DNA of 64,000 nucleotides from assembly GCA_963696525.1 (NCBI GenBank), contig CAVOKO010000011.1, forward strand, positions 778,222-842,221, given 5' to 3'. Source of the stretch: CAWBRT01 sp963696525 (GTDB lineage Bacteria; Acidobacteriota; Terriglobia; Terriglobales; Acidobacteriaceae). The translations under genes were made by a program, and so were the position numbers. Of the stretch, positions 46,732 to 55,234 are shown piece by piece (the stretch's first letter is position 1; each line of letters starts with the position of its first letter). Under the pieces are notes generated by a model that saw only the letters and a list, made by a program, of their open reading frames with translations, was not told where the DNA came from and ran no database searches.

Positions 46732-47838
46732 ATGATGAAGAACTGGTCTATTGCGGCCGGCACCATCTTCGGGATTCAGCTGCGAATCCACGTCGGCTTC
46801 GTCTTTTTGCTGTTATTCATCTGGTTCACCGATACGCTGGCGGCCAGCGCCGGCGGCGCGATGCGCGGTATGGCACTGGTTGTCATCGTGTTTGGGTCGG
46901 TGGTGGCGCACGAACTTGGCCACGCGATTCTGGCGGTTCGTTCTGGGCTGAAAGTCCGCTCGATTGTGCTGCTGCCCATCGGCGGCGTAACCGTAATGGA
47001 GAATCCGTCGCAGCCGGATTCCAATCCCGAACGTGAACTGCGTATCGCGGCCATCGGACCGATCATCAACCTTTTGCTCGCTCTCGTTTCGGGCGCGGTG
47101 ATCGCGATTTTCTTTCCGCAGGCGCACTTGTTCGAGCGGCCTTACATCGTCAGCAGCAATCTGGTGCGCAGCTTCGCCTGGGCAAACCTGTTTCTGGGGG
47201 CCTTCAACCTGCTTCCGGCTTACCCGCTGGATGGCGGCCGGGTGCTGCGCGCCTGGTTTGCGGAGCGCATGGACCAGGTGACGGCTACCCGGCGGGCGGT
47301 CAGCATCGGGCAGTCTTTTGCCATGCTGATGATCTTTGCCGGCGCCGTTTGGAATGCCTGGTTCATGCTGATTGGCATATTCCTGTTTTTCGGCGGCATG
47401 CTGGAAGACCGTTCGGCGGTTTTCCAGGCAGTTACGGAAAACGTTCACATGGAAGACGTGATGCTGACCGAGTTCTCGACCCTGTCGCCCGCCGATACGC
47501 TGGAACACGCGCTGGAAAAGGCTTTGCACTCTCTGCAAGACGATTTTCCCGTGGTCCGCGGAACCGACATGGTCGGCGTCATTTCGCGGCAGGTCATCAT
47601 GGAGAATCTTCGAACCGAGGGCAACGGCTACGTGCAAGCCGCCATGAACCGCATCTTTCATGTGGCCGGCCGCAAGGAGACACTGGCCAGCGCACTGGCC
47701 AAAGTCGGACGCGCCGGCATCTCGCTGATACCGGTGGTGGACGGTGAAAGCCTGGTGGGCATCGTTACCATGCAGAACTTGATGCACAGCATGTCACTGC
47801 TGGCCGAAAGCCGCAAACTGCGCCGCGCCGCCGAGTAG
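46732..47838 (+). CDS. M50 (site-2 type) metalloprotease with CBS pair
   Basis: This is a 368-residue membrane protein. Zinc ligands are HELGH (residues 60-64) and Asp in AYPLDGGR (about 163-170), within about six hydrophobic helices. Two C-terminal CBS domains (from about 240; MEDVMLTEFSTLSPADTLEHA, then LIPVVDGESLVGIVTMQNLM) complete the M50 group 3 architecture, like SpoIVFB-type proteases with CBS. It probably cuts membrane proteins in a regulated way, with CBS domains sensing nucleotides. The start could also be the second ATG at 46735, which sits better behind TTGAGG. The divergent rsmD gene is 225 bp away. Confidence 0.88.
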   Translation: MMKNWSIAAGTIFGIQLRIHVGFVFLLLFIWFTDTLAASAGGAMRGMALVVIVFGSVVAHELGHAILAVRSGLKVRSIVLLPIGGVTVMENPSQPDSNPERELRIAAIGPIINLLLALVSGAVIAIFFPQAHLFERPYIVSSNLVRSFAWANLFLGAFNLLPAYPLDGGRVLRAWFAERMDQVTATRRAVSIGQSFAMLMIFAGAVWNAWFMLIGIFLFFGGMLEDRSAVFQAVTENVHMEDVMLTEFSTLSPADTLEHALEKALHSLQDDFPVVRGTDMVGVISRQVIMENLRTEGNGYVQAAMNRIFHVAGRKETLASALAKVGRAGISLIPVVDGESLVGIVTMQNLMHSMSLLAESRKLRRAAE

Positions 47839-47964
47839 GAGTGAAGCACCCTCAGCCCGCCAAACTGGCGCTAGTGCCGTCTTCTTTTTGGGCTTAGACG
47901 GAGCCGTAACCCGCGCCGCCAACACGCTACCACTTCTAACCAACTGGACACCGGGGATAAAACA

Positions 47965-49170
47965 CTGACGCACGCCGATTCCATTCCGCAAGCCGTTGTT
48001 TCCGCGCGGGCCGCCGCCCGCCTCCGCAGTGGTCATGTCTGGGTTTATCAATCCGACCTGGAGCAGGTGCAAGACGCCTCGCCCGGCGCGCTGGTCTCGG
48101 TAACCGACCGGCGCGGCAAAGCGCTCGGCACCGGCTTTTATAGCAGCGCCTCGCAGATCGCGATTCGCTTGCTGGCGCGCGATGGCATTGCGCCCGGCCA
48201 GTTGCTGCCGCTGATTCGCCAACGCATTGTTGACGCGCTCGCCTTCCGCCGCCAGAGGTTCGCGACAGTGACGCTTACCGCCTCATCTTCAGCGAAGCCG
48301 ACCTGTTACCGGGACTGATCGCCGACCGCTACGGGGATTTGGTAGCCCTGCAGGTTCTCACCCAGGCCATGGACCTGGACCCGGTGCGCGAAACGGTGAC
48401 CCAAACGCTGGCTGAAGAGCTCAAGCCCGCCGCCATTATCGAACGCGTGGACACGCGCATACGGGCGCTGGAGCAATTGCCTCCGCGTCAGGACCAGGTC
48501 GTGTTCGCCGCTGACCCATCGAGCACCAAGACAGCGACGATCTTCAGCATGAATGGCGTGAGCTTTCATTACGACGCGCTCGCCGGACAGAAGAGCGGCG
48601 CCTTTCTCGACCAGCGGGAGAACTACGCTTCCACCGAAGCGCTACGCTCGGGGACGCGTTCTCGATCTGTTCACCTACCAGGGCGGATTCGCCTTGCACC
48701 TGAACCGCGTCTGTGAACAGGTAACGGCCGTCGATGCTTCACTGCCGGCCCTCGAAATGGCCGAGAAGAACGCCGCCCTCAATGGCGGATGCGAAATCGA
48801 ATGGATTGAAGCCAACGCCTTCGACCTGCTGCGCGACTATGCCGATGCGGGCCGGCAGTACGAAACGATCGTGCTCGATCCTCCGGCGTTCGCCAAGAAC
48901 CGGCGCACTCTGGACACCGCCATGCGAGGCTACAAGGAACTCAATCTGCGAGCGCTGAAAATGCTTGTCCGGGGTGGTGTGCTCGCCACCTGCTCCTGTT
49001 CATTCCACGTCGCGGAAGCTGAGTTCCTGGAGATGCTTTTACAAGCGGCCATCGACGTGCATCGCGAAGTGCGCATCCTGGAGAAACGGGGACAGGCCAA
49101 GGATCATCCCGTACTGCTCGGGGTCCCGGAAACCGCGTATCTAAAGTGCGTGATCTGCCAGGTGCTGTGA
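47965..49170 (+). CDS. class I SAM-dependent rRNA methyltransferase (RlmI-like), two frameshifts, no canonical start
   Basis: The corrected product is 401 residues: an N-terminal PUA domain (RLRSGHVWVYQSDLEQV), an RlmI-type middle domain (SEADLLPGLIADRYGDL), and a Rossmann fold (VLDLFTYQGGFALHLN motif I, IVLDPPAFAKN motif IV, SCSFHV). The family methylates 23S rRNA cytosine. A base is missing near 48262 and one is surplus near 48648. Upstream, the in-frame region from the stop at 47872 has no ATG, GTG or TTG before the PUA domain. CTG at 47965 sits at the expected place, but this start is a guess. Confidence 0.8.
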
Positions 49171-49222
49171 GGTTGAAATCTTAAAAGCGCTTCGTTGCTT
49201 CGGCGCGTTTTCCAGCAGCCTG

Positions 49223-49400
49223 CTAGAGCAATTCCCCGGATTCGGTATATCCCAAAATTTCCAAGGGAATGTCATGGCGACCGGAGCGAAGCGGAGTGGA
49301 GCCACCCTTTGTTTTTCGCAGCAGAAACAAAAGATGGCTCGACTTCGCTCGCCATGACAGTCTCATAGATTGGGATATACCTACTGGGGAACCGCTCTAG
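49223..49400 (+). repeat. foldback element with near-perfect terminal inverted repeats
   Basis: The ends are CTAGAGCAATTCCCC and the reverse of CTAGAGCGGTTCCCC. Inner arms match perfectly as GGTATATCCCAA (49244-49255) and TTGGGATATACC (49370-49381). Further inward GTCATGGCGA pairs with TCGCCATGAC, so almost the whole 178 bp can fold on itself. It carries no gene. It resembles a non-autonomous mobile (MITE-like) or REP element. Related copies are at 62047-62263 and, truncated, 30177-30236. Confidence 0.75.
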
Positions 49401-49402
49401 CT

Positions 49403-50287
49403 CTAAAACCCGTATAGCTCGGCAGCATTGTCGACCAGAATCCGGTTTCTGATCTTTACGTCGGGAACCCAGGTTGCCAGCATGTCCAGCAGGCTTGCGT
49501 CGGGAGGGATCGCGCTCTTGCAGGATTGATGCGGCCAATCGCTTCCCCATACCAGCCGCTGCGGCGCAACCTCGACCAGAGCCTTTGCCATGGGAACCAC
49601 ATCTGCAAAGGGGAAAGGCTGGGCGGAGGTGAGATACGCTCCCGAAAGCTTTGCCCAGCAGTTGCCTTGTTGCAGCAGCGAGAGCAGGGTCTGGAATCCC
49701 GGGTGCTGCACTCCCAGTCCCGCGGGCATGCGTCCGATGTGATCGATGACGACGGGCGCGGACAAACACCGCAGCTTTGGTCCAAGTTCAGCCAACTCAC
49801 GGCCATCGATGAGCAGCTGCACATGCCAGCCGAAGGGCGCGACCAGGTTTGCCAGCGGCTCCAGTGTGCTGAGCGGGGTTCCACCTTTATAAATAAGATT
49901 GAGGCGCACGCCGCGGAATCCCGCATCGTGCAAACGCTGTACCTCCTGCCGCGGAGTATCGGTGTCAAGCACAGCCACAGCGTGCCAGCTTCCGCCCGAG
50001 GCGGCGATCGCGTCAAAGGTGCAGCGATTGTCCGTTCCGTAAAAACTTGGTTGAACGATGACGGCACGCTCCAGCCCGAGGGAGGCGAGCATCCGCACGT
50101 ACTCGTCCCGGTGCGCTTCCGGTGGCGTATAGCTGCGATTCGCGGCGAGCGGATACTGCTTTGCCGGTCCAATAATGTGCGCGTGGCAATCACATGCCTT
50201 TTGGGGAACGGCAATTTTCGGTTTGCCTGGATCGGGTCTCGGACCTTGCTGAAAATGGATATCTGCTTTGCCTGCTATGTTCTCCAT
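49403..50287 (-). CDS. LigI-like amidohydrolase (2-pyrone-4,6-dicarboxylate lactonase family)
   Basis: This 294-residue TIM-barrel amidohydrolase of COG3618 has ACDCHAHIIGP (HxH metal-type site), VIVQPSFYGTDN, APVVIDHIGRMP and LVWGSDWPHQ (the terminal Asp). LigI itself opens 2-pyrone-4,6-dicarboxylate to 4-oxalomesaconate. Family members also act on other cyclic lactones such as L-fucono- or muconolactones. It is the last gene of the operon with a LigK-like aldolase, an aconitase and tricarballylate dehydrogenase genes, which makes a tricarboxylate lactone the likely substrate (inference). The frame is intact. Confidence 0.83.
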   Translation of the reverse strand: MENIAGKADIHFQQGPRPDPGKPKIAVPQKACDCHAHIIGPAKQYPLAANRSYTPPEAHRDEYVRMLASLGLERAVIVQPSFYGTDNRCTFDAIAASGGSWHAVAVLDTDTPRQEVQRLHDAGFRGVRLNLIYKGGTPLSTLEPLANLVAPFGWHVQLLIDGRELAELGPKLRCLSAPVVIDHIGRMPAGLGVQHPGFQTLLSLLQQGNCWAKLSGAYLTSAQPFPFADVVPMAKALVEVAPQRLVWGSDWPHQSCKSAIPPDASLLDMLATWVPDVKIRNRILVDNAAELYGF

Positions 50288-50431
50288 GGATGCCTCGGTT
50301 CATGGTTGGTTCAGAAAGCGCCTTCGCCAGCCAGTCAGAGAGTGTGAGGCGAGCCTTGCCCGCGCCGCGAGCTATCGCCCGTACCCGGCGCGCAAGCGAG
50401 TAACCGCGACTCGCCTCCACGATGAAAATGC

Positions 50432-51139
50432 CTATTCGATGATCTTCTTCGCTCTGAGCGTGTTGTCGATATCGGGCTTGAACAGCACCCCGGCCTCGAT
50501 TTCTTTCACGCGTTTGATCTCGCGTTCAAAGATCGCCTTCGTCTCCTGCAGAACGTAAGCGGCATCGGCCTTGGGCACGACCACGATCCCGTCCTGGGAA
50601 GCGATCACGATATCGCCTGGCATAACCACTACGCCGCCGCATTGTATCGGGAAGTTGACTTCGCCCGGACCATCTTTGAAACAGCCGCTGGCTACGATGG
50701 TGCGGGAATACACCGGGAGCTTGAGTTCTTTGAAATCCTCGACGTCGCGGATTGCGCCATCGATGATCAACCCGGCGATGCCGATCTTCTTGGCAGTGCG
50801 TCCCATGAGCCCGCCGAAGCCCGCGCCCGCCATATGGCCAAAGTAATTGCCGACGATGATATCGCCCGGCTTGGCCAGGGAAAGAGCCTTGTGGAACATC
50901 AGGTTGTCTCCGGGCGCGCACATCACCGTGACGGCGGGACCGGCGACGAAATCGCCTTGATTCGCCGCCTTCATTCCGGCGTCCATAACCCGGAAGCGAT
51001 TCATCGCGTCGGCAATGTTGGGGGTGGGATATTTTGCCAGCTCGGCGATCAGAGCGGGATCGGCCCGTTCGATCACGGTCTGGAAACGAAAGCCGATCTT
51101 GCCGAACACTGTGGAAGCAACTGCCGCGGTAGTCGTCAT
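50432..51139 (-). CDS. RraA-like aldolase (4-carboxy-4-hydroxy-2-oxoadipate aldolase type)
   Basis: This 235-residue protein has the RraA/LigK fold. GDIIVGNYFGHMAGAGFGGLMG, then IIDGAIRDVEDFKE with the R-D pair that binds substrate and metal, and ASQDGIVVVPKADA are family signatures. LigK-type aldolases split 4-carboxy-4-hydroxy-2-oxoadipate to pyruvate and oxaloacetate in the 4,5-cleavage pathway of protocatechuate and gallate. Others act on hydroxymethylglutarate. It is 12 bp downstream of the aconitase gene and upstream of the LigI-like gene, all in one direction, which fits that pathway. A regulator of ribonuclease E activity (RraA proper) is unlikely in this context. Confidence 0.85.
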   Translation of the reverse strand: MTTTAAVASTVFGKIGFRFQTVIERADPALIAELAKYPTPNIADAMNRFRVMDAGMKAANQGDFVAGPAVTVMCAPGDNLMFHKALSLAKPGDIIVGNYFGHMAGAGFGGLMGRTAKKIGIAGLIIDGAIRDVEDFKELKLPVYSRTIVASGCFKDGPGEVNFPIQCGGVVVMPGDIVIASQDGIVVVPKADAAYVLQETKAIFEREIKRVKEIEAGVLFKPDIDNTLRAKKIIE

Positions 51140-51151
51140 ATTTGAGTCCTC

Positions 51152-53074
51152 CTAATTCTTCGCTGCGTAATTAAGTAAGCCGCCATCGAGAACGATGTCG
51201 AGTTGGCGGGACGTAAGATGGTGAACGACCGTGAACTCGCTGCGCTGAGTTTTATTGGCGACGACGAATTCGCCCTGGCGGAAAACACGCGGAGTCTCCG
51301 CGATCTCCAGTTCGTCGCCGGGCTGGATTCTTTCGTAATCCTCGCCGTTTTTGAAGGTCAAAGGCATAATCCCGAAATTAATCAGATTCGCCATGTGAAT
51401 GCGTTCAATGCTTTTGGCTATCACGGCCCGCACGCCCAGATACATCGGACAAACAGCGGCATGCTCGCGCGATGAGCCCTGACCATAGCTGAGACCGCCG
51501 ACGATCACCGAGGCCAAGCCACGTTTCCTCACATCCTGGCAGCGACTGGCGAAATCCGGGTCGACGTTCTTAAAGATGAAGTCGCTCGACTTCGGAACAT
51601 TCGACCGGTAACGGCTGACGGAACCGGCGGGAATGATATGGTCGGTGGAGATCTTGTCGCCCAGCTTGATCGCTACCACCGCCCGCAGATGCTCCGGCAT
51701 CGGCGTATTGCTGGGCGGTGTTCCGATATTCGGGCCGCGGAAAACTTCACCCGAATAAGACGGCTGAACGAACATGCTGTCGTCGACGAAGAACTGCTTC
51801 GGCTGCTCGACCGCCGGATGCGCACAGCCCAGATCGCGCGGGTCCGTAATCATCCCTGTGAGAGCGGCCGCAACCGCGGCCTCCGGACTGACCAGATATA
51901 CCTTGGCGTCCTTGGTTCCGCTTCTGCCTTCGAAGTTACGATTGTTGGTGCGAACCGAAACCGCCCCGCTATGCGGTGACTGGCCATAGCCCACGCAAAA
52001 ACCGCAAGCCGATTCCAGGATGCGCGCGCCCGAGTCGACAATGTCGGTCAGCGCGCCATTGGCGGTGATCATGCGGAGGACCTGCCGGCTGCCGGCGACG
52101 ACTCCGAAACTCACGTCGGGATTGACTTTCTTTCCCTTCAGCAGCGCCGCGGTCGTCATCAAGTCCTTATACGAAGAGTTGGTGCAGCTGCCGATCAGCA
52201 CCTGGTCGACCTTGATCCCCGCCACCTCGCGGATTTTTTTTACGTTGTCCGGCGAATGCGGCAGCGCCACATTCGGCTCTATGGAGCCGAGGTCAAGCTC
52301 GATGATGCGATCATAGCGGGCACCGGGATCGGCTTTCAGCTCCACCCAGTCCTGCTCGCGCCCCTGCGCCCGGAAGAACTCGCGGGTCACTTCGTCGCTG
52401 GGGAAAATCGAGGTGGTCACGCCGAACTCCGCCCCCATGTTGGTGATGGTGGCTCTTTCGGGAACCGTGAGGCGAGCCAGCCCGGGGCCGCCGTACTCGA
52501 TGACAGTGCCGACGTTGCCCTTGGTAGTCAGAGACCTCAGCAACTCAAGGATGATGTCCTTCGCCGTGACCCAAGGCTGTAGTTCGCCATGGAGATTGAC
52601 GCGCACGACCTTGGGATAGGTCAGGAAAAACGCGCCACCGGCCATGGCTACCGCTACGTCCAAACCGCCGGCGCCGATGGCCAGCATGCCGACCGCGCCC
52701 GCCGTCGGGGTGTGACTATCGCTGCCGATCAGGGTCCACCCCGGCCGGCTCAGCCGTTCGAGATGGACCTGATGGCAGATTCCATTGCCTGGTTTCGAAT
52801 ACAGGATTCCGTACTTCGCGGCCACCGTCTTCAGATATTTGTGGTCGTCGGCATTCTCAAAGCCCTCTTGCAGCGTAAGGTGGTCCACGTAGGATACGGA
52901 CAGCTTCGTCCGGACTTTTTCGACCGCCATGGCCTCGAATTGCAGATAGGCCATGGTGCCGAGCGAATCCTGCGTCAGCGTCTGGTCTATCTTGATGCTG
53001 ATCTCACAACCCGGTTTCGTCTCTCCCGAAACCAGATGCGAGCCGACCAGCTTTTCCATCAAATTCAAGCTCAT
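51152..53074 (-). CDS. aconitase-family hydro-lyase (short AcnA type)
   Basis: This is a 640-residue protein. The [4Fe-4S] cysteines are in LIGSCTNSSY (one) and ESACGFCVGYG (two), together with TLIGSDSHTPTAGAVG and the swivel domain GLSYGQGSSREHAAV. It is of the compact putative-aconitase type, about 250 residues shorter than AcnA/IRP. It hydrates and dehydrates tricarboxylates. Citrate/isocitrate, homocitrate or another tricarboxylate may be the substrate. Its start overlaps the end of the DUF1932 dehydrogenase gene by four bases, and an RraA-like aldolase gene follows at 12 bp. A role beyond the citric acid cycle is therefore likely (inference). Confidence 0.9.
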   Translation of the reverse strand: MSLNLMEKLVGSHLVSGETKPGCEISIKIDQTLTQDSLGTMAYLQFEAMAVEKVRTKLSVSYVDHLTLQEGFENADDHKYLKTVAAKYGILYSKPGNGICHQVHLERLSRPGWTLIGSDSHTPTAGAVGMLAIGAGGLDVAVAMAGGAFFLTYPKVVRVNLHGELQPWVTAKDIILELLRSLTTKGNVGTVIEYGGPGLARLTVPERATITNMGAEFGVTTSIFPSDEVTREFFRAQGREQDWVELKADPGARYDRIIELDLGSIEPNVALPHSPDNVKKIREVAGIKVDQVLIGSCTNSSYKDLMTTAALLKGKKVNPDVSFGVVAGSRQVLRMITANGALTDIVDSGARILESACGFCVGYGQSPHSGAVSVRTNNRNFEGRSGTKDAKVYLVSPEAAVAAALTGMITDPRDLGCAHPAVEQPKQFFVDDSMFVQPSYSGEVFRGPNIGTPPSNTPMPEHLRAVVAIKLGDKISTDHIIPAGSVSRYRSNVPKSSDFIFKNVDPDFASRCQDVRKRGLASVIVGGLSYGQGSSREHAAVCPMYLGVRAVIAKSIERIHMANLINFGIMPLTFKNGEDYERIQPGDELEIAETPRVFRQGEFVVANKTQRSEFTVVHHLTSRQLDIVLDGGLLNYAAKN

Positions 53075-53968
53075 GCCGAAGTACCTTTTTCACCCTTCTT
53101 GTCGAGAACGGCCAGGATTTCATGAAAATCCTTCGGCGGGACGCCCTTGAAATACTCCTTCAGTCCCAGTTCCGTACACCATCTCAGCTTGGCCTTGGTG
53201 GCCTTGGACATGATCGCATCGACCTTCAAAGTATCGAGCGTCGCGATAACTTCTTCCATCTCGTGCTCGCGCCGCGCCGAGTGAATTACGCCCCGGGCGA
53301 CGAGACCATTGATCACTTCCAGCATCGGACCGGCGGTCAACGTCTCCTGGACGGAGGCCAGTACGTCATCCTCGACTCCGTAGCTGTGACCGGCTACCAA
53401 CATCTCGATTAACAGCGTGACAAAACCCTTCATGAAAATGCTGCGGAACATTTTGGAAGCCGAAGCGCTTCCCGCGGGCGCATCCATGAACGTGATGTTC
53501 ATGCCATAAGGCTTCATTTTTTCCGTAAATTGCTTCGCCCCCTTGCCGGAGACGGAGACCGGAACCTTGTGCTTGTAATTGGGAACCGGACCCATCACGG
53601 CGCAATCCACAAACAAGGCGACAGGCGAAATAATCGCGTCAGCCTCTTCCTTGGTCATGGGCGAAGTGGCGTTGAGATCGACGTAGAGCTGGGACTGCTT
53701 CAGAAAATGGCTTGGCGGCCTGCGCCAGCGGAACCGACATGTTGGCACTCACCGCGGACATAACGATTTCAGAGCTCTCAATCATTTGCTGCATGCTGGG
53801 TACGAGCACCACCGAAGCTTCGGCCGCCCGCTTGGCGATCAGCTCGCTCTGAGGCGCGACATTCCAGAACTTGTCATACGCGATGATGCCATCAAGGCCC
53901 TCTTGCTTCAGGCCCTTGGCAATATTGAAAGCAGCTTCACCAAATCCGATAAATCCGAGCTTTGTCAT
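53071..53968 (-). CDS. NAD-binding beta-hydroxyacid dehydrogenase with DUF1932 domain, one frameshift
   Basis: The corrected product is 298 residues. The Rossmann N-terminus MTKLGFIGFGEAAFNIAKGL is followed by the 6-phosphogluconate-dehydrogenase-like VDLNATSPMTKEEADAI and a C-terminal helical DUF1932 domain (AGSASASKMFRSIFMKGFVTLLIEML, then HEMEEVIATLDTL). One surplus T in the run near 53704 breaks the frame. Such enzymes oxidise hydroxyacids with NAD(P). It overlaps the aconitase gene by four bases. I infer it acts on an intermediate of the same tricarboxylate pathway. The ATG at 53968 follows GGAGG. Confidence 0.82.
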
Positions 53969-54124
53969 AGCAATGCCTCCTATCGATTTCGTCCATCCCG
54001 GCCGCTCGTCCAACAGAGCCGGGCCGGATCGTCCGGCGCTTGGTTGAGTCCCCTGAGTGTGCCCGTACCGGCAACTTTGCCGAGACTCAATCGCGCTTTG
54101 ATCCGGCCATCACCACGGCCAACT

Positions 54125-55234
54125 TCAAACCCCGAGAGCGCGCTTGCGCGCCCGTTCCAGCGCATACTTCAGGATCGCCGCGGAACGGTAGAGGCCATGC
54201 ACGAATTTGCCATACGGCAGCATCAGGAACAGCGTCATCACGATGCCCAGGTGAATCGCCAGCAGTGAGCCCATGGCCGCGGTCTCGCGCAGCACCAGCA
54301 ACAACAGGCCGGTGACGCTGGTCAGCAGCAACAGCACGATGAACGCCACGTCCATGCCTTGCTGGCCCTCGTCGGTGATCTCGCGATTACGGCGCGCTTT
54401 CAAACACCATAGACCCAAGGGACCAATGAGCAAGCCGAGCCCGCCCAGGGTGCCGAGCACCACCGGCAAGCTGGTGTACCCGTATGTACCTGTCCACCCG
54501 AATCCGTAGTAGTAGATGGCACCGAGCGTGGTGGCCGCGAAACAAAGCAGGAAACCGTAAAACGTAAAATGATGGAACCAGCGCCGCGATTGCGAGCTTT
54601 TCTCTCCCGGATACGCGCAACCCCAGCCGCCGTCATCGAGATATTCCAGCCTGAGCACTTCCTTGACGGCCTTGCTCAACGCGGGAACATTGAACAGGTC
54701 GGGAACCTGTTCGCCGATGTCGCGCCAGAAGCGAAGCAGGCCAACGCCCAAGGCAATCGCGACAAACAGCCCCACCGCGCCAAAGGTCAAAACCAGAACC
54801 TCGTGCGGCATGATCTTGTAGAAGTCGGCGCCGGCAACCGCCGTCGACAGACTGCGGCTGCCCGCGGTTTGTATCACGCCAAAAAATAACACCACCAGCA
54901 TCAGCGCGGTAAGCAGCGCAACCACCAGGGCGTTGGCGCGAAACGCGCTTGCCAGCGCCTTCGGCCAGGCATATTCCTGGTAGGACTCGGCGCGAATGCG
55001 GGCAAAGATCTGCGGCGGGTTCACCGCCCACTCGTGCGGCGGAGCATACTGGCAGGCGTAATAGCACTCGCTGCAGTTGTGGCAGAGATTCGCCAGATAT
55101 TTCAGATCGCTCCGGGAAACTTGCGGCGATACTCCATGGCCGGCCATACCGCGCAAAAACCTTCGCAATAGCGGCAGGCGTTGCAGACGGTCATCATGTC
55201 TTCGGCCTTCGCGCATCAGTTCAGTTTGCGGCAT
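54125..55234 (-). CDS. tcuB: TcuB-like membrane Fe-S/haem electron-transfer protein, compensating frameshifts at N-terminus
   Basis: This is a 369-residue protein. LANLCHNCSECYYACQYAPPHEW is a ferredoxin-type cluster region, and about six hydrophobic helices follow, as in TcuB/CitB proteins that take electrons from TcuA to quinone. Between about residues 10 and 42 the frame is wrong. Removing one base near 55205 and adding one near 55114 gives MREAEDMMTVCNACRYCEGF and CAVWPAMEYRRKFPG, restoring the other cysteine cluster without changing length. As read, that first cluster is lost. The start overlaps the end of tcuA by 19 bp, so they are coupled. Confidence 0.87.
   Translation of the reverse strand: MPQTELMREGRRHDDRLQRLPLLRRFLRGMAGHGVSPQVSRSDLKYLANLCHNCSECYYACQYAPPHEWAVNPPQIFARIRAESYQEYAWPKALASAFRANALVVALLTALMLVVLFFGVIQTAGSRSLSTAVAGADFYKIMPHEVLVLTFGAVGLFVAIALGVGLLRFWRDIGEQVPDLFNVPALSKAVKEVLRLEYLDDGGWGCAYPGEKSSQSRRWFHHFTFYGFLLCFAATTLGAIYYYGFGWTGTYGYTSLPVVLGTLGGLGLLIGPLGLWCLKARRNREITDEGQQGMDVAFIVLLLLTSVTGLLLLVLRETAAMGSLLAIHLGIVMTLFLMLPYGKFVHGLYRSAAILKYALERARKRALGV

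Noticed and set aside
46813..47787. 324-residue minus-strand reading frame
   Set aside because: Antisense to the M50 protease gene, which has clear catalytic motifs.
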